In this document: positions 28,618 through 38,766 of the stretch, piece by piece
Position numbering within the stretch: position 1 is the first letter of the stretch
How the letters are laid out: each line of letters begins with the position of its first letter
Source of the DNA: Pelagihabitans pacificus
GTDB lineage: Bacteria; Bacteroidota; Bacteroidia; Flavobacteriales; Flavobacteriaceae
Assembly (NCBI RefSeq): GCF_009371985.2
Contig: NZ_VIKU02000001.1
Location: forward strand, 558,001-622,000
Reading direction: 5' to 3'
DNA: 64,000 nt
Translations under genes and position numbers: made by a program
The notes under the pieces: model-generated
Database searches by the model: none
The model's input: the letters and a program-made list of their open reading frames with translations, nothing else
Told to the model about the DNA's origin: nothing

Positions 28618-29010
28618 TTAAACTCTTCTTCGCTTGGGAGGTCTACAACCATTGTGCGGCATTGGGGTAACGTCAATAATTTCGGTTACCTCAATTCCTG
28701 AATTGTGAATGGATCGGATAGCGGATTCCCTACCGTTACCGGGGCCTTTTACGTATACCTTTACTTTTCTAAGACCTGCTTCGTGTGCTACCTTAGCACA
28801 ATCTTCGGCAGCTATTTGCGCAGCATAGGGCGTATTCTTCTTGGAGCCTCGGAATCCCATTTTTCCGGCCGAGGACCAAGAAATTACATCTCCCTTTTTG
28901 TTGGTCAAGGAGATAATAATATTGTTGAACGACGCAGTAACATGAGCCTCACCAACCGACTCGATGATTACTTTACGCTTTTTCGCTGTTTTTGCACTTG
29001 ACTTTGCCAT
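28618..29010 (-). CDS. rpsK: 30S ribosomal protein S11
   Basis: Platform protein of the small subunit near the mRNA exit, 130 residues. Typical S11 segments are [42 protein letters not shown] and the C-terminal [18 protein letters not shown]. Unusually large spacers of about 100 bases lie on both sides of this gene in an otherwise tightly packed block, and both can fold. Confidence 0.98.
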   Translation of the reverse strand: MAKSSAKTAKKRKVIIESVGEAHVTASFNNIIISLTNKKGDVISWSSAGKMGFRGSKKNTPYAAQIAAEDCAKVAHEAGLRKVKVYVKGPGNGRESAIRSIHNSGIEVTEIIDVTPMPHNGCRPPKRRRV

Positions 29011-29030
29011 ATTCTACTTGTATTCGGTAC

Positions 29031-29091
29031 TAAACAGTAAGTAGTATGTATTTTTCGGGCTTCTGAAGCAAAACCTACTTGATACTGTTTA
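29031..29091 (-). promoter_or_regulatory. Predicted mRNA hairpin in rpsM-rpsK spacer
   Basis: TAAACAGTA (29031-29039) with AGTAG (29040-29044) pairs with CTACT(T) (29075-29080) and TACTGTTTA (29083-29091), leaving a 2-3 base bulge; the inner region holds a second perfect small hairpin GCTTC-T-GAAGC. The structure sits 20 bases upstream of the rpsK start. There is no T tail. Confidence 0.45.
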
Positions 29092-29113
29092 CTCAATGCT
29101 CGGTACCATCGTA

Positions 29114-29488
29114 TTATTTGGTAGCCTTCTTCTTATTGGCGACCGTTTTTCTCTTTCCTTTTCTTGTTCGGGAGTTGTTTTTGGTACGTTGACCCCTTAG
29201 TGGAAGACCAGATCTATGACGTATACCACGATAACATCCGATATCCATCAAACGTTTGATACTCAATTGAGTCTCGGAACGCAGCTCACCTTCGATTGTG
29301 TATGAACCTACTGCTTCACGGATACGACCTATTTCATCGTCGTTCCAATCGGACACTTTGGTGTCCTCGCTCACCTTTGCTTTTTCCAAAATCTCTTTGG
29401 CCCTGCTTTTACCGATTCCGAAGATATAGGTCAAGGCAATTACACCCCTTTTCTGTTTTGGTATATCTATACCTGCAATTCTTGCCAT
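29114..29488 (-). CDS. rpsM: 30S ribosomal protein S13
   Basis: Head protein of the small subunit that touches the P-site tRNA and forms bridges with the 50S; 124 residues. Starts with [25 protein letters not shown] and contains the helix-two-turn-helix motif and the end block [21 protein letters not shown], all typical. The rpmJ stop is 2 bases from its start. Confidence 0.98.
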   Translation of the reverse strand: MARIAGIDIPKQKRGVIALTYIFGIGKSRAKEILEKAKVSEDTKVSDWNDDEIGRIREAVGSYTIEGELRSETQLSIKRLMDIGCYRGIRHRSGLPLRGQRTKNNSRTRKGKRKTVANKKKATK

Positions 29489-29490
29489 AA

Positions 29491-29607
29491 TTATCCTTGT
29501 CTTTGTTTAAATCTAGGATTCTTTTTGTTGATTACATACAACCTGCCCTTTCTGCGAACAATCTTGCAGTCGGCACTTCTTTTCTTTACTGATGCTCTAA
29601 TTTTCAT
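29491..29607 (-). CDS. rpmJ: 50S ribosomal protein L36, zinc-free form
   Basis: A 38-residue protein ([20 protein letters not shown] at the N-terminus, ending NPRFKQRQG) too short for usual ORF cut-offs. It matches L36 along its length. Of the four zinc ligands of the C+ type (Cys11, Cys14, Cys27, His33), only Cys14 is kept; the others are Ser, Asn and Phe. It is therefore a zinc-independent (C-) L36. It lies between infA and rpsM in the conserved order. Confidence 0.95.
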   Translation of the reverse strand: MKIRASVKKRSADCKIVRRKGRLYVINKKNPRFKQRQG

Positions 29608-29616
29608 CCCTGTGTC

Positions 29617-29832
29617 TTAATATCTATAAGTAATTCTAGCCTTTGTTAGGTCGTACGGACTCATCTCCAATTTCACCTTATCCCCGGGAAGTAATTTGAT
29701 GTAATGCATACGCATTTTTCCCGAGATGTGTGCGGTCACTACGTGGCCATTCTCAAGTTCAACACGAAACATCGCATTTGACAATGCCTCTATGATACTT
29801 CCATCTTGTTCTATTGCTGCCTGTTTAGCCAT
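29617..29832 (-). CDS. infA: Translation initiation factor IF-1
   Basis: A 71-residue single OB-fold protein that occupies the A site during initiation. Typical sequence: [44 protein letters not shown]. It starts 4 bases after the secY stop; no adk or map gene is placed between them, as is usual in flavobacteria. Confidence 0.97.
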   Translation of the reverse strand: MAKQAAIEQDGSIIEALSNAMFRVELENGHVVTAHISGKMRMHYIKLLPGDKVKLEMSPYDLTKARITYRY

Positions 29833-29835
29833 AAA

Positions 29836-31179
29836 TTATGCTACTTTTCTGTTTTTTCCTGTCTTCATAAGGCCATCATAATGCCGATTCAACAAATAGG
29901 CATTTACCTGTTGTACCGTATCGATTGCGACACCTACCATAATCAAAAGGGAAGTTCCACCATAAAATAGGGCCCAACCGGCCTGTACATCCATCAGTTT
30001 TACAACGATGGCCGGCAATACGGCCAAAAATGCCAAAAAGATAGATCCTGGTAGGGTTATCAACGACATAATTTTATCCAAGAAATCACCTGTTTCCTTT
30101 CCGGGTCGTATGCCTGGTATGAATCCTCCGCTTCGCTTTAAATCATCGGCCATCTTATTGGTAGGCACGGTAATCGCGGTGTAGAAATAAGTAAAAATGA
30201 TAATCAAAAGAGCGAATAGAATGTTATAGGCCCATCCGAAGATATCACTAAACTGTACCTGAATCCATTGTCCGGCGGCCGTATCGTCAAATGCGCCCCC
30301 GATCAATCCGGGAACGAACATAATCGCTTGTGCAAAAATAATTGGCATCACCCCAGACGCGTTCAATTTTAGGGGAATGTACTGTCTTGATCCCATTACA
30401 TTCTTCTCATATCCCCCGGATGCCGTTCTTCTGGCATATTGCACCGGAATTTGTCGGGTAGCCATTACCAACAGAACACTCGCAAGGATAACAAGAAACC
30501 AAACAATGACCTCAATCAATACGAACATCAGTCCTCCCGTATTGTTTGCCGTTCTGGAGACGAATTCCTGTACGAACGACTGTGGCATCGTAGCAATAAT
30601 TCCAATCATAATCAGTAGCGATATACCGTTACCGATTCCCTTATCCGTAATTTTTTCACCCAACCACATTGCAAACACACATCCTGTTACCAAGATAATA
30701 ACGGCGGGCACCATGAAGTCAAGTCCTTTCCCGAGTACGAAAGCACTATCAGGAACACCAAAAGCTTCAAGACCGTACAAATAGGCAGGTGCCTGCACGA
30801 TACAAATACCGATCGTCAACCATCTTGTTATCTGGTTGATGGTTTTTCTACCGCTCTCGCCTTCCTTCTGAAGTTTTTGAAGGTACGGAATTGCAATTCC
30901 CATCAACTGAACCACGATCGAGGCGGAGATGTAAGGCATGATTCCCAAAGCAAAAATGGAAGCATTGGAAAATGCCCCACCGGTAAATGCATTCAAAAGA
31001 CCGAATATCCCCTGATCGGTTCCTTCGACAAGGGAGCCCAATTGGGTAGAATCGATACCTGGAAGCACAATTTGGCAACCAAAACGATATACCAAGAGCA
31101 GCCCCAATGTAATGATGATCCTATTCCTGAGCTCTTCAATTTTCCAGATATTCGATATGGTCTCGAAAAATTTCTTCAT
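29836..31179 (-). CDS. secY: Protein translocase subunit SecY
   Basis: Channel-forming subunit of the SecYEG translocon in the inner membrane; 447 residues and ten predicted membrane helices. Recognisable parts are RIIITLGLLLVYRFGCQI (helix 1), the plug-region segment after it (GGAFSNASIFALGIMPYISASIV), and the SecA/ribosome-contact loop ARRTASGGYEKNVMGSRQYIPLKLN. It is the usual link between the spc block and infA. Confidence 0.98.
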   Translation of the reverse strand: MKKFFETISNIWKIEELRNRIIITLGLLLVYRFGCQIVLPGIDSTQLGSLVEGTDQGIFGLLNAFTGGAFSNASIFALGIMPYISASIVVQLMGIAIPYLQKLQKEGESGRKTINQITRWLTIGICIVQAPAYLYGLEAFGVPDSAFVLGKGLDFMVPAVIILVTGCVFAMWLGEKITDKGIGNGISLLIMIGIIATMPQSFVQEFVSRTANNTGGLMFVLIEVIVWFLVILASVLLVMATRQIPVQYARRTASGGYEKNVMGSRQYIPLKLNASGVMPIIFAQAIMFVPGLIGGAFDDTAAGQWIQVQFSDIFGWAYNILFALLIIIFTYFYTAITVPTNKMADDLKRSGGFIPGIRPGKETGDFLDKIMSLITLPGSIFLAFLAVLPAIVVKLMDVQAGWALFYGGTSLLIMVGVAIDTVQQVNAYLLNRHYDGLMKTGKNRKVA

Positions 31180-31192
31180 AGTCGTCTTTAGC

Positions 31193-31645
31193 TTATAAAC
31201 TTATTGCCTCTCCTCCGGCCGCTTCTATGGCCGCTTTTGCAGTGGCAGTAAACTTATGTACCGTAACTTTAAGGGAAGCCTTCAATTCGCCTCTCCCTAA
31301 AATTTTTACCAAATCGTTCTTTCTAGCCAATCTGTTCTCTACCAGGTCTTCGAATGTCACCGCATCCTTGATAACCTTGTTATCGACCAGCTCCTGAAGT
31401 GTATCAAGATTAATTCCTCGATACTCTTTCCGGTTAATGTTCGTAAAACCGAACTTGGGAACACGTCTTTGCAAAGGCATTTGGCCCCCTTCGAAACCAA
31501 TTTTCTTCGAATAACCAGATCTTGACTTGGCTCCTTTGTGACCTCTGGTAGCCGTACCTCCTTTACCGGAGCCCTGACCTCTACCAATTGTTTTTCCCGC
31601 CTTATTGGCGGCACCCTTTGCTGGTTTTAAATTGCTTAAATTCAT
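31193..31645 (-). CDS. rplO: 50S ribosomal protein L15
   Basis: A 150-residue large-subunit protein with the Gly-rich basic N-terminus typical of L15 (GRGQGSGKGGTATRGHKGAKSR) and the C-terminal block LARKNDLVKILGRGEL...VHKFTATAKAAIEAAGG. It begins 14 bases after rpmD and is followed 13 bases later by secY. Confidence 0.98.
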   Translation of the reverse strand: MNLSNLKPAKGAANKAGKTIGRGQGSGKGGTATRGHKGAKSRSGYSKKIGFEGGQMPLQRRVPKFGFTNINRKEYRGINLDTLQELVDNKVIKDAVTFEDLVENRLARKNDLVKILGRGELKASLKVTVHKFTATAKAAIEAAGGEAISL

Positions 31646-31659
31646 TACAACAGTGTATA

Positions 31660-31839
31660 TTAAGCTTCCTCGGTAGAAACTAAATGTTTAACTCTATCTA
31701 TCATTCCAAGAATATTCGGCGTGGCTTCGTGTTCTACCACTTGCCCTATTCCCTTTAAGCCAAGAGCCTTTAAGGTTCTTTTTTGGTTCTGTAGCTTTTT
31801 AATGCTACTACGTACCTGCTTTACTTTAATTTTAGCCAT
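31660..31839 (-). CDS. rpmD: 50S ribosomal protein L30
   Basis: A 59-residue protein read on the minus strand from ATG at 31839 (MAKIKVKQVRSSIKKLQNQK...) to TAA at 31660, ending DRVKHLVSTEEA. The KQVRSSIKK...QKRTLKALGLKGIGQVVEHEATPNILGMI pattern is L30. It fills the gap between rpsE and rplO exactly as in the standard spc order. Confidence 0.95.
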   Translation of the reverse strand: MAKIKVKQVRSSIKKLQNQKRTLKALGLKGIGQVVEHEATPNILGMIDRVKHLVSTEEA

Positions 31840-31853
31840 AACTATTCCTGTAA

Positions 31854-32378
31854 TTATCCTTTAAAAACTTTTTCCAAGGAAACACCTCTTTGACGGGCAA
31901 CCGTACCTGCATCCCTTAACTGCAATAGGGCATCGAAAGTAGCCTTCACCACATTGTGTGGGTTGGAAGAACCTTGGGATTTTGACAGTACATCGTGCAC
32001 ACCTACGGATTCCAATACGGCTCTTACGGCCCCACCCGCAATTACCCCTGTACCATGTGAGGCAGGTTGAATATAGACGCGGGCGCCTCCAAATTTCCCT
32101 TTTTGCTCGTGAGGAAGGGTATGGCCGTTCAAAGGTATACGGATCAAGTTCTTCTTGGCGTCCTCAATAGCCTTGGCGATTGCGGTTGCCACTTCCTTTG
32201 ATTTACCCAGACCGTGTCCTACAACTCCGTGTTCGTCACCTACCACGACAATTGCCGAAAACCCAAAAGCCCTACCTCCTTTGGTCACCTTGGTCACGCG
32301 TTGAACACCTACCAATTTATCCTTTAGCTCTAAACCTCCCGGTTTTACAGTCTCTACGTTTTTATATTTCTGGTACAT
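31854..32378 (-). CDS. rpsE: 30S ribosomal protein S5
   Basis: A 174-residue small-subunit protein that contributes to decoding accuracy. It has the double-stranded RNA-binding-like N-terminal half ([28 protein letters not shown]) and the C-terminal block [36 protein letters not shown]. Spacing to neighbours is 14 and 9 bases. Confidence 0.98.
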   Translation of the reverse strand: MYQKYKNVETVKPGGLELKDKLVGVQRVTKVTKGGRAFGFSAIVVVGDEHGVVGHGLGKSKEVATAIAKAIEDAKKNLIRIPLNGHTLPHEQKGKFGGARVYIQPASHGTGVIAGGAVRAVLESVGVHDVLSKSQGSSNPHNVVKATFDALLQLRDAGTVARQRGVSLEKVFKG

Positions 32379-32387
32379 AAATTTTAT

Positions 32388-32744
32388 TTAGAATTCAAGT
32401 CCTGCTTCCCTTGCTCCCTCGGCCAAGGCCTTGACCCGACCGTGATATAGATTGCCTCCTCTATCAAAAGCCACTTTGTCGATTCCCACTTTCTTTGCTT
32501 TTTCGGCAATCGTCTTACCTACAAGATTGGCAATCTCCGACTTGGTCCCCTTTTCTTTGCCCAAAGCTTTATCCCTTGATGAAACGGCCACGAGGGTCGT
32601 ACCTTCCTGGTCGTTGATAATTTGGGCATAGATTTCACTATTGCTCCGGAAAACCGATAACCTTGGACGCGCTTCGGTACCAAAGGAAACTTTTCTTATC
32701 CTTTTTCTAATTCTAGATTTTCGTTGAATCTTTGACAATCCCAT
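32388..32744 (-). CDS. rplR: 50S ribosomal protein L18
   Basis: A 118-residue 5S rRNA-binding protein with the typical [26 protein letters not shown]-terminus and the end segment [26 protein letters not shown]. Confidence 0.98.
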   Translation of the reverse strand: MGLSKIQRKSRIRKRIRKVSFGTEARPRLSVFRSNSEIYAQIINDQEGTTLVAVSSRDKALGKEKGTKSEIANLVGKTIAEKAKKVGIDKVAFDRGGNLYHGRVKALAEGAREAGLEF

Positions 32745-32754
32745 AACACTCTTA

Positions 32755-33297
32755 TTAAGCTGATTTACCTGCTTTTCTTCTTAACTGCTCACCGACAAAC
32801 TTGATTCCTTTCCCTTTATAGGGCTCGGGCTTACGGAAAGAACGTATTTTGGCGGCTATCTGACCTACCAATTGCTTGTCGTGCGAAGTTAGTTTTACAA
32901 TTGGATTCTTACCTTTCTCCGACACCGTTTCTACCTTTACTTCAGGAGCAAGCTCAAGAACGATATTGTGAGAGAATCCAAGCGCTAAATCCAACTTTTG
33001 ACCTTGATGGCTCGCACGGTATCCTACCCCGACCAACTCTAACTCTTTCGTCCACCCTTTGGACACTCCCTCAACCATGTTCAAGATCAATGACCGATAA
33101 AGGCCATGCTTGGCTTTATGTTCCTTCGAATCACTTGGCCTGGTTACCCATGCCTGCCCATCTTCAATTTTGACGGAAACCCCTGAATATTCCTGGGTCA
33201 ATTCACCTAACTTGCCTTTTACCGTAATGATGTTGTCGTTGACCTCTATGGTCACTCCCTCAGGAATTGCGATTGGATTATTACCTATTCTAGACAT
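32755..33297 (-). CDS. rplF: 50S ribosomal protein L6
   Basis: A 180-residue large-subunit protein near the factor-binding site, made of two related alpha/beta halves. Signatures: [15 protein letters not shown] at the start and [25 protein letters not shown] at the end, the latter being the classic L6 signature. Confidence 0.98.
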   Translation of the reverse strand: MSRIGNNPIAIPEGVTIEVNDNIITVKGKLGELTQEYSGVSVKIEDGQAWVTRPSDSKEHKAKHGLYRSLILNMVEGVSKGWTKELELVGVGYRASHQGQKLDLALGFSHNIVLELAPEVKVETVSEKGKNPIVKLTSHDKQLVGQIAAKIRSFRKPEPYKGKGIKFVGEQLRRKAGKSA

Positions 33298-33317
33298 TTT
33301 CTACTTCTTTCTTTCAA

Positions 33318-33716
33318 TTAGTATACGTAACACAACACTTCACCGCCCACATTATCCCTTTGCGCCTGCTTGCTTGTCATTACTCCATGCGAAGTAGAGA
33401 CAATCGCTATCCCAAGTCCGTTAAGCACCCTTGGTAGGGTCTCGGCCCCTGTATATTTTCGAAGACCGGGCTTGCTCACACGATGTATTTTTCTGATAAC
33501 GGGTTCTTTGGTCACCTTGTCATATTTCAAGGCAATCTTTATCGTACCCTGCACCTTGTCTTCTTCGAACTTATAGCTAAGGATATAGCCTTGGTCGAAC
33601 AAAATTTTGGTGATTTCCTTTTTAAGGTTGGATGCCGGAATCTCCACGACCCTATGACCCGCACTACTTGCGTTTCTAATCCTTGTTAAGTAATCTGCAA
33701 TAGTATCTGTTACCAT
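33318..33716 (-). CDS. rpsH: 30S ribosomal protein S8
   Basis: A 132-residue 16S rRNA-binding protein; typical start DTIADYLTRIRNAS and C-terminal signature GLGIAIVSTSHGVMTSKQAQRDNVGGEVLCYVY. In E. coli S8 represses the spc operon; no matching mRNA site could be recognised here by eye. Confidence 0.98.
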   Translation of the reverse strand: MVTDTIADYLTRIRNASSAGHRVVEIPASNLKKEITKILFDQGYILSYKFEEDKVQGTIKIALKYDKVTKEPVIRKIHRVSKPGLRKYTGAETLPRVLNGLGIAIVSTSHGVMTSKQAQRDNVGGEVLCYVY

Positions 33717-33775
33717 CTTTTTCTAATTATGAACCTCATCCTTTAAATCTAGGGAGGCAACTTCTGAATTTTTTC

Positions 33776-34045
33776 TTACCAACTTGCTTTCTTGACCCCG
33801 GGAATCAAACCTTGATTGGCCATTTCCCTGAATTTAACCCTTGAAATACCAAAGGTTCTCATGTACCCTTTAGGTCTTCCAGTAAGTTTACAACGGTTGT
33901 GCATGCGTACCGGAGAAGCGTTTTTTGGCAGTTTCTGAAGTGCTTCATAATCGCCGGCCTCTTTTAGGGCCTTACGTTTTTCGGCATACTTTGCAACTGT
34001 TTTTGCCCTTTTTCGCTCCCGGGCCTTCATTGATTCCTTAGCCAT
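33776..34045 (-). CDS. rpsN: 30S ribosomal protein S14, long zinc-free form
   Basis: An 89-residue S14 of the long type. It contains a single Cys ([10 protein letters not shown]) and lacks the CxxC...CxxC zinc ribbon of the short form, so it is a zinc-independent version. The C-terminal half [27 protein letters not shown] is typical. It starts one base after rplE. Confidence 0.98.
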   Translation of the reverse strand: MAKESMKARERKRAKTVAKYAEKRKALKEAGDYEALQKLPKNASPVRMHNRCKLTGRPKGYMRTFGISRVKFREMANQGLIPGVKKASW

Positions 34046-34046
34046 A

Positions 34047-34598
34047 CTAGTTCTTTTTAAAGGGTAACCCCAATTCGGTTAATAACGATTTAGCTTCTTT
34101 ATCGGTCTGTGCGGAGGTTACAAACGTAATATCCATACCGTTGATCCTATTGATCTTGTCAATGTTTATTTCAGGAAATATGATCTGCTCGGTTACTCCG
34201 AGACTATAATTTCCACGGCCATCGAATCCGGTAGCGCGAATTCCTTGAAAATCCCTTACTCGGGGTAGCGCCGTAGTCACCAAACGGTCTAAAAACTCGT
34301 ACATTCTTTCCCCTCTCAAGGTAACCTTGGCGCCAATAGGCATACCCTTTCTCAATTTAAAGGCCGCCACGTCTTTTTTGGACACTGTGGCTACAGCCTT
34401 TTGTCCGGTAATATTCGTCAATTCCTCCACCGCATGGTCGATTAATTTTTTATCGGCCACGGCAGCGCCAACACCTCTACTGACAACGATTTTCTCGAGC
34501 TTGGGAACCTGCATTACATTTTTGTAACCAAACTCTTTTCTGAGCGCGCCTACCACACGATCATTGTATTCCTGTTTTAATCTTGCAACGTACCCCAT
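34047..34598 (-). CDS. rplE: 50S ribosomal protein L5
   Basis: A 183-residue 5S rRNA-binding protein that contacts the P-site tRNA. Typical segments: [40 protein letters not shown] and the end block [27 protein letters not shown]. Confidence 0.98.
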   Translation of the reverse strand: MGYVARLKQEYNDRVVGALRKEFGYKNVMQVPKLEKIVVSRGVGAAVADKKLIDHAVEELTNITGQKAVATVSKKDVAAFKLRKGMPIGAKVTLRGERMYEFLDRLVTTALPRVRDFQGIRATGFDGRGNYSLGVTEQIIFPEINIDKINRINGMDITFVTSAQTDKEAKSLLTELGLPFKKN

Positions 34599-34600
34599 AA

Positions 34601-34915
34601 CTAAATTACTTCATTGGATTTTTTAGCGAATCGCACTTTTTTGCCATCCCGAGTTTCGTAGCCAACCCTAGTCGCCTCTCCCGATTTTGGGTCGATTAGC
34701 GAAAGGTTCGAAATATGTATGGGGGCCTCTTTCTTGACAATACCACCTTGAGGATTCTTGGCGCTTGGCTTTTCATGTTTCGACACCATATTGGCACCCT
34801 CTACAATCGCTTTATTCTTTACCTTATCTACCTTCATCACCTTCCCTTCGGTGCCTTTATGGTCACCTGCGATGATTCTAACGGTATCGCCTGTTTTAAT
34901 TTTTAACTTTTTCAT
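34601..34915 (-). CDS. rplX: 50S ribosomal protein L24
   Basis: A 104-residue assembly-initiating protein with an N-terminal KOW motif ([34 protein letters not shown]) and the typical [29 protein letters not shown] middle part. Confidence 0.98.
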   Translation of the reverse strand: MKKLKIKTGDTVRIIAGDHKGTEGKVMKVDKVKNKAIVEGANMVSKHEKPSAKNPQGGIVKKEAPIHISNLSLIDPKSGEATRVGYETRDGKKVRFAKKSNEVI

Positions 34916-34925
34916 TCTTCTTCAA

Positions 34926-35294
34926 TTATAGTACCTCAGGGGCCAATGATACAATTTTCATAAATTGCTTCTCACGAAGTTCCCTTGCGACCGGACCAAA
35001 AACACGCGTGCCCCTCATTTCACCTGTCGGGTTTAAAAGAACGCAGGCATTGTCGTCAAAACGAATGTAAGAACCATCTGGCCTTCTTACTTCTTTTTTG
35101 GTCCTAACGACCACTGCCGTTGATACCGCACCTTTTTTAATACCGCCATTGGGGGTAGCTTCCTTTACGGTAACCACAATTTTATCACCAATGGAGGCAT
35201 ACCGTCTTTTGGTACCCCCGAGCACACGAATGGTCAACACCTCTTTTGCTCCAGTATTGTCAGCTACCTTTAGTCTAGATTCCTGCTGTAACAT
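34926..35294 (-). CDS. rplN: 50S ribosomal protein L14
   Basis: A 122-residue beta-barrel protein at the subunit interface. Recognised by [20 protein letters not shown] and the signature [34 protein letters not shown]. Confidence 0.98.
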   Translation of the reverse strand: MLQQESRLKVADNTGAKEVLTIRVLGGTKRRYASIGDKIVVTVKEATPNGGIKKGAVSTAVVVRTKKEVRRPDGSYIRFDDNACVLLNPTGEMRGTRVFGPVARELREKQFMKIVSLAPEVL

Positions 35295-35296
35295 AA

Positions 35297-35554
35297 TTAT
35301 TTAGCTCTTTCTAAGATTTCTACTAACCTCCAACATTTGGTCTTGCTCATCGGACGGGTTTCCATGATCTTTACGGTATCGCCTTCCTTGCAATCGTTCT
35401 TCTCGTCATGAGCGACATATTTCTTTGTCTTCAAAACGAACTTACCGTACATGGGGTGTTTTACTCTTTTAACCTCGGAGACAACAATGGACTTCTCCAT
35501 TTTGTTACTGGTCACAACACCGATTCTCTCTTTTCTTAAGTTTCTTTTTTCCAT
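35297..35554 (-). CDS. rpsQ: 30S ribosomal protein S17
   Basis: An 85-residue OB-fold protein that binds 16S rRNA early in assembly. Typical segments: [19 protein letters not shown] and the S17 signature [25 protein letters not shown]. Confidence 0.98.
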   Translation of the reverse strand: MEKRNLRKERIGVVTSNKMEKSIVVSEVKRVKHPMYGKFVLKTKKYVAHDEKNDCKEGDTVKIMETRPMSKTKCWRLVEILERAK

Positions 35555-35567
35555 AAAGCAGAACCAA

Positions 35568-35759
35568 TTATTGGTTTTCCCTTTTAGTTAATTCCGTTGC
35601 CAGTCTTGCAGCAGTTCTTCGAGCCTTGCGTATTTGCAGTGGATTCTCCAATGGCGTAACGAAATGCGCCATCTTAAGGTCTGCATGCTGTTTCTTGTAT
35701 TCGGCAAGCTTTTCTTTAAGCTCTTCGATAGACAATTCTTTGACTTCTTGTTTTTTCAT
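35568..35759 (-). CDS. rpmC: 50S ribosomal protein L29
   Basis: A 63-residue helical protein at the polypeptide exit, contacting trigger factor and SRP. The sequence [47 protein letters not shown] is typical of the Bacteroidota form. Confidence 0.97.
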   Translation of the reverse strand: MKKQEVKELSIEELKEKLAEYKKQHADLKMAHFVTPLENPLQIRKARRTAARLATELTKRENQ

Positions 35760-35771
35760 GCTTTCTATCGA

Positions 35772-36197
35772 TTAATTTTGATCAACATAATCCCTTGCTA
35801 CGATGAACTTGGTCCTAACAGGCAATTTTTGGGCGGCAAGACGTAATGCTTCCTTTGCGATTTCCATTGGAACCCCTGCAACCTCGAACATGATTCTTCC
35901 TGGCTTCACGACGGCTACGAAATATTCAGGAGCACCTTTTCCTTTTCCCATACGTACCTCAAGAGGTTTTTTGGTTATCGGTTTGTCCGGAAAAATTTTT
36001 ATCCAAAGTTGACCCTCCCTCTTCATATACCTTGTTGCCGCGATACGGGCTGCCTCGATCTGTCGTGAGGTAATGAACTTCGAATCCAAGGATTTAATGC
36101 CGAACATTCCGTTTGAAAGTTGGTGCCCTCTAGTAGAGAGGCCTTTCATACGACCTTTCTGCATTTTACGAAACTTGGTTCTTTTTGGCTGTAACAT
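35772..36197 (-). CDS. rplP: 50S ribosomal protein L16
   Basis: A 141-residue protein close to the A-site tRNA elbow. Typical sequence: [19 protein letters not shown], the L16 signature [28 protein letters not shown] and the end [17 protein letters not shown]. Confidence 0.98.
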   Translation of the reverse strand: MLQPKRTKFRKMQKGRMKGLSTRGHQLSNGMFGIKSLDSKFITSRQIEAARIAATRYMKREGQLWIKIFPDKPITKKPLEVRMGKGKGAPEYFVAVVKPGRIMFEVAGVPMEIAKEALRLAAQKLPVRTKFIVARDYVDQN

Positions 36198-36217
36198 TGT
36201 ACTGTCTCTTTAAAAAG

Positions 36218-36931
36218 TTACTTTCTGCGACGTTTTCTTGGTCCCTCTTGCTTTCCTTTACCTCCAGACCCCTTGGACATACCGACCAGGGGAGATAATT
36301 CTCTTTTACCGTATACCTCGCCTTTCATAATCCATACCTTGATACCCAACCGGCCGTAGGTCGTATGGGCTTCGTGCAAGGCATAATCAATATCGGCCCT
36401 AAAGGTAGAAAGTGGTATACGACCATCTTTATACGATTCCGAACGTGCCATTTCAGCTCCATTCAAACGACCGGAAATCTGTACCTTAATTCCCTCCGCA
36501 TTCATACGCATGGCCGCGGCAATGGCCATTTTTATGGCTCTCCTAAAAGAAATTCGGCTTTCAATCTGTCTGGCGATACTGGCAGCCACCAAATTGGCTT
36601 CGACCTCTGGCCTTTTGATTTCATGAATGTTGATCTGAACCTCCTTGTTGGTGATTTTTTTAAGCTCTTCCTTCAACTTATCGACTTCTTGCCCCCCTTT
36701 TCCAATAATGATACCGGGTCTTGCGGTAGTTACCGTCACGGTAATCAGCTTAAGGGTGCGTTCGATAATAATCCTAGACACACTTGCCTTGGCCAAACGG
36801 GCGTGGATATACTTTCTGATTTTATCGTCCTCGGCCAGTTTATCCCCATAATCATTACCACCGTACCAGTTAGACTCCCATCCCCTGATAATTCCTAGAC
36901 GATTCCCTATCGGATTTGTTTTCTGTCCCAT
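36218..36931 (-). CDS. rpsC: 30S ribosomal protein S3
   Basis: A 237-residue protein at the mRNA entry channel. An N-terminal KH-2 domain with the loop [18 protein letters not shown] and the C-terminal S3 signature [29 protein letters not shown] are present. The C-terminus ends in a basic tail ([15 protein letters not shown]). Confidence 0.98.
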   Translation of the reverse strand: MGQKTNPIGNRLGIIRGWESNWYGGNDYGDKLAEDDKIRKYIHARLAKASVSRIIIERTLKLITVTVTTARPGIIIGKGGQEVDKLKEELKKITNKEVQINIHEIKRPEVEANLVAASIARQIESRISFRRAIKMAIAAAMRMNAEGIKVQISGRLNGAEMARSESYKDGRIPLSTFRADIDYALHEAHTTYGRLGIKVWIMKGEVYGKRELSPLVGMSKGSGGKGKQEGPRKRRRK

Positions 36932-36932
36932 T

Positions 36933-37340
36933 CTAGCTCTCTATATTATTATTTGAACCCAAAACCAATGTCACATGGTTGGATCGTTTTCTAATTCTGT
37001 GTGCCCTACCTTGTGGAGCCGGTCGTAAGCGCTTCAACATTGTTCCTCCATCAACACGGATTTCCTTGATAAAAAGATCTGCATCCTCTACGTCGGCATC
37101 TTCATTCTTTGTCTGCCAATTGGCAATGGCGGAAAGCAATAACTTTTCCAATCGCCTGGAGGCCTCCTTTGAATTGAACTTTAAAATTGCCAAAGCCTTC
37201 TCTACCTGTTCTCCCCTAATCAAATCGGCCACCAAACGCATTTTTCGAGGAGAGGTAGGACAATTATTGAGTTTGGCAAAGGCTACCTGTTTTTTTTCAG
37301 CCTTGATTCTTTCGGCCATCTGTCTTTTTCGAACTCCCAT
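36933..37340 (-). CDS. rplV: 50S ribosomal protein L22
   Basis: A 135-residue protein whose beta-hairpin lines the exit tunnel. Typical parts: [18 protein letters not shown] and the hairpin region [32 protein letters not shown]. No deletion is seen in the hairpin region linked to macrolide resistance. Confidence 0.98.
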   Translation of the reverse strand: MGVRKRQMAERIKAEKKQVAFAKLNNCPTSPRKMRLVADLIRGEQVEKALAILKFNSKEASRRLEKLLLSAIANWQTKNEDADVEDADLFIKEIRVDGGTMLKRLRPAPQGRAHRIRKRSNHVTLVLGSNNNIES

Positions 37341-37343
37341 AGC

Positions 37344-37622
37344 TTACTTTTTACCTTTATTCTTTGCCCCGGCATGACCCCTAAAAGACCTTGTCGGCGA
37401 AAATTCCCCTAGTTTATGACCCACCATATTCTCGGTGATGTATACGGGTACGAATTGTCTTCCATTATGGACGGCAATCGTAAAGCCTACAAAATCAGGC
37501 GTTATCATCGATGCCCGAGACCAGGTCTTTATTACCGTTTTCTTTCCGGACGAAGCTCCTTGCTGGATTTTTTTCTCCAAACTATAATGAACGTAAGGTC
37601 CTTTTTTTAATGAACGTGCCAT
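37344..37622 (-). CDS. rpsS: 30S ribosomal protein S19
   Basis: A 92-residue head protein with the typical start [18 protein letters not shown] and the S19 signature [26 protein letters not shown]. It forms a bridge to the 50S with S13. Confidence 0.98.
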   Translation of the reverse strand: MARSLKKGPYVHYSLEKKIQQGASSGKKTVIKTWSRASMITPDFVGFTIAVHNGRQFVPVYITENMVGHKLGEFSPTRSFRGHAGAKNKGKK

Positions 37623-37634
37623 TGCTTTTTAATT

Positions 37635-38459
37635 TTATTTCTTTCTACGTTCTATTATGTATCTATTTGTGTTCTTGGTTTTGGAACGGGTTCTGAATCC
37701 TTTGGCAGGAATTCCGTTTCTCGACCTTGGATGTCCACCTGAAGCTCTTCCTTCTCCACCACCCATTGGATGATCGACAGGGTTCATTGCAACCGGTCTG
37801 GTTCTCGGTCTTCTACCCAACCATCTACTTCTACCTGCTTTACCGGACACCAATAATTGATGGTCGGAATTGGATACGGCACCGATGGTGGCCATACACG
37901 CAGATAGTATCAGTCGTGTCTCCCCTGATGGCATCTTTACCGTAGCGAATTTTCCGTCTTTTGCCATTAACTGGGCGAATGTCCCCGCACTTCTGGCCAT
38001 AACGGCCCCTTGTCCAGGACGCAACTCAATGCAGGAAATAATGGTTCCTAACGGAATCTCGGTCAAAGGCAACGCATTGCCAATCTCCGGAGCGGCCGTT
38101 TTACCGGCAGAAATCCGCTGACCCACCTGCAACCCGTTCGGTGCAATGATATAGCGCTTTTCGCCATCGGCGTATTCGACCAATGCGATAAAAGCAGTTC
38201 TATTGGGATCGTACTGAATGGATACTACGGTAGCAAACACATCTTGTTTATCCCTCTTGAAATCGATGACACGGTACCTTCGCTTGTGCCCCCCGCCTTT
38301 CTGGCGAATGGTCATCTTGCCTTGACTATTTCTACCTCCGGACTTTTTTAACGGAGCAAGCAAGCTTTTCTCCGGCTTATCAGTAGTAATCGCGTCAAAT
38401 CCGTTTACTACTCTAAAACGCTGTCCTGGAGTTACTGGTTTTAATTTTCTAACTGACAT
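37635..38459 (-). CDS. rplB: 50S ribosomal protein L2
   Basis: A 274-residue protein near the peptidyl-transferase centre needed for subunit joining. It has the N-terminal OB-like domain ([17 protein letters not shown]) and C-terminal SH3-like domain, with the catalytic-centre-proximal signature [26 protein letters not shown]. Confidence 0.98.
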   Translation of the reverse strand: MSVRKLKPVTPGQRFRVVNGFDAITTDKPEKSLLAPLKKSGGRNSQGKMTIRQKGGGHKRRYRVIDFKRDKQDVFATVVSIQYDPNRTAFIALVEYADGEKRYIIAPNGLQVGQRISAGKTAAPEIGNALPLTEIPLGTIISCIELRPGQGAVMARSAGTFAQLMAKDGKFATVKMPSGETRLILSACMATIGAVSNSDHQLLVSGKAGRSRWLGRRPRTRPVAMNPVDHPMGGGEGRASGGHPRSRNGIPAKGFRTRSKTKNTNRYIIERRKK

Positions 38460-38468
38460 TGGTTGTCT

Positions 38469-38759
38469 TTATAGATTACTGTAAAAATCAATAATATCTC
38501 CTTCCGCAACATCGACAATCGCCTTTTTTACGGCATTGATCTTTCCATGCTGCACCCCCGTCTTGGTGTAACGGGTTTTCCTTTCCGGCGCATAATTCAT
38601 GGTACGAACCTTCTTAACGGAAACACCATAAGCGGCTTCAACAGCGTCCTTGATCTGAATCTTGTTCGCATTGGTATCCACTACGAAACCATAACGATTG
38701 TACAACTCCCCTTGGGCAGTCATCTTTTCGGTTATAATCGGTTTTATCAACACACTCAT
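38469..38759 (-). CDS. rplW: 50S ribosomal protein L23
   Basis: A 96-residue exit-tunnel protein that docks trigger factor and SRP. Typical segments: SVLIKPIITEKMTAQGE, NKIQIKDAVEAAYGVSVKKVRTMNY and the basic loop following. Confidence 0.97.
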   Translation of the reverse strand: MSVLIKPIITEKMTAQGELYNRYGFVVDTNANKIQIKDAVEAAYGVSVKKVRTMNYAPERKTRYTKTGVQHGKINAVKKAIVDVAEGDIIDFYSNL

Positions 38760-38766
38760 GGTCTTC

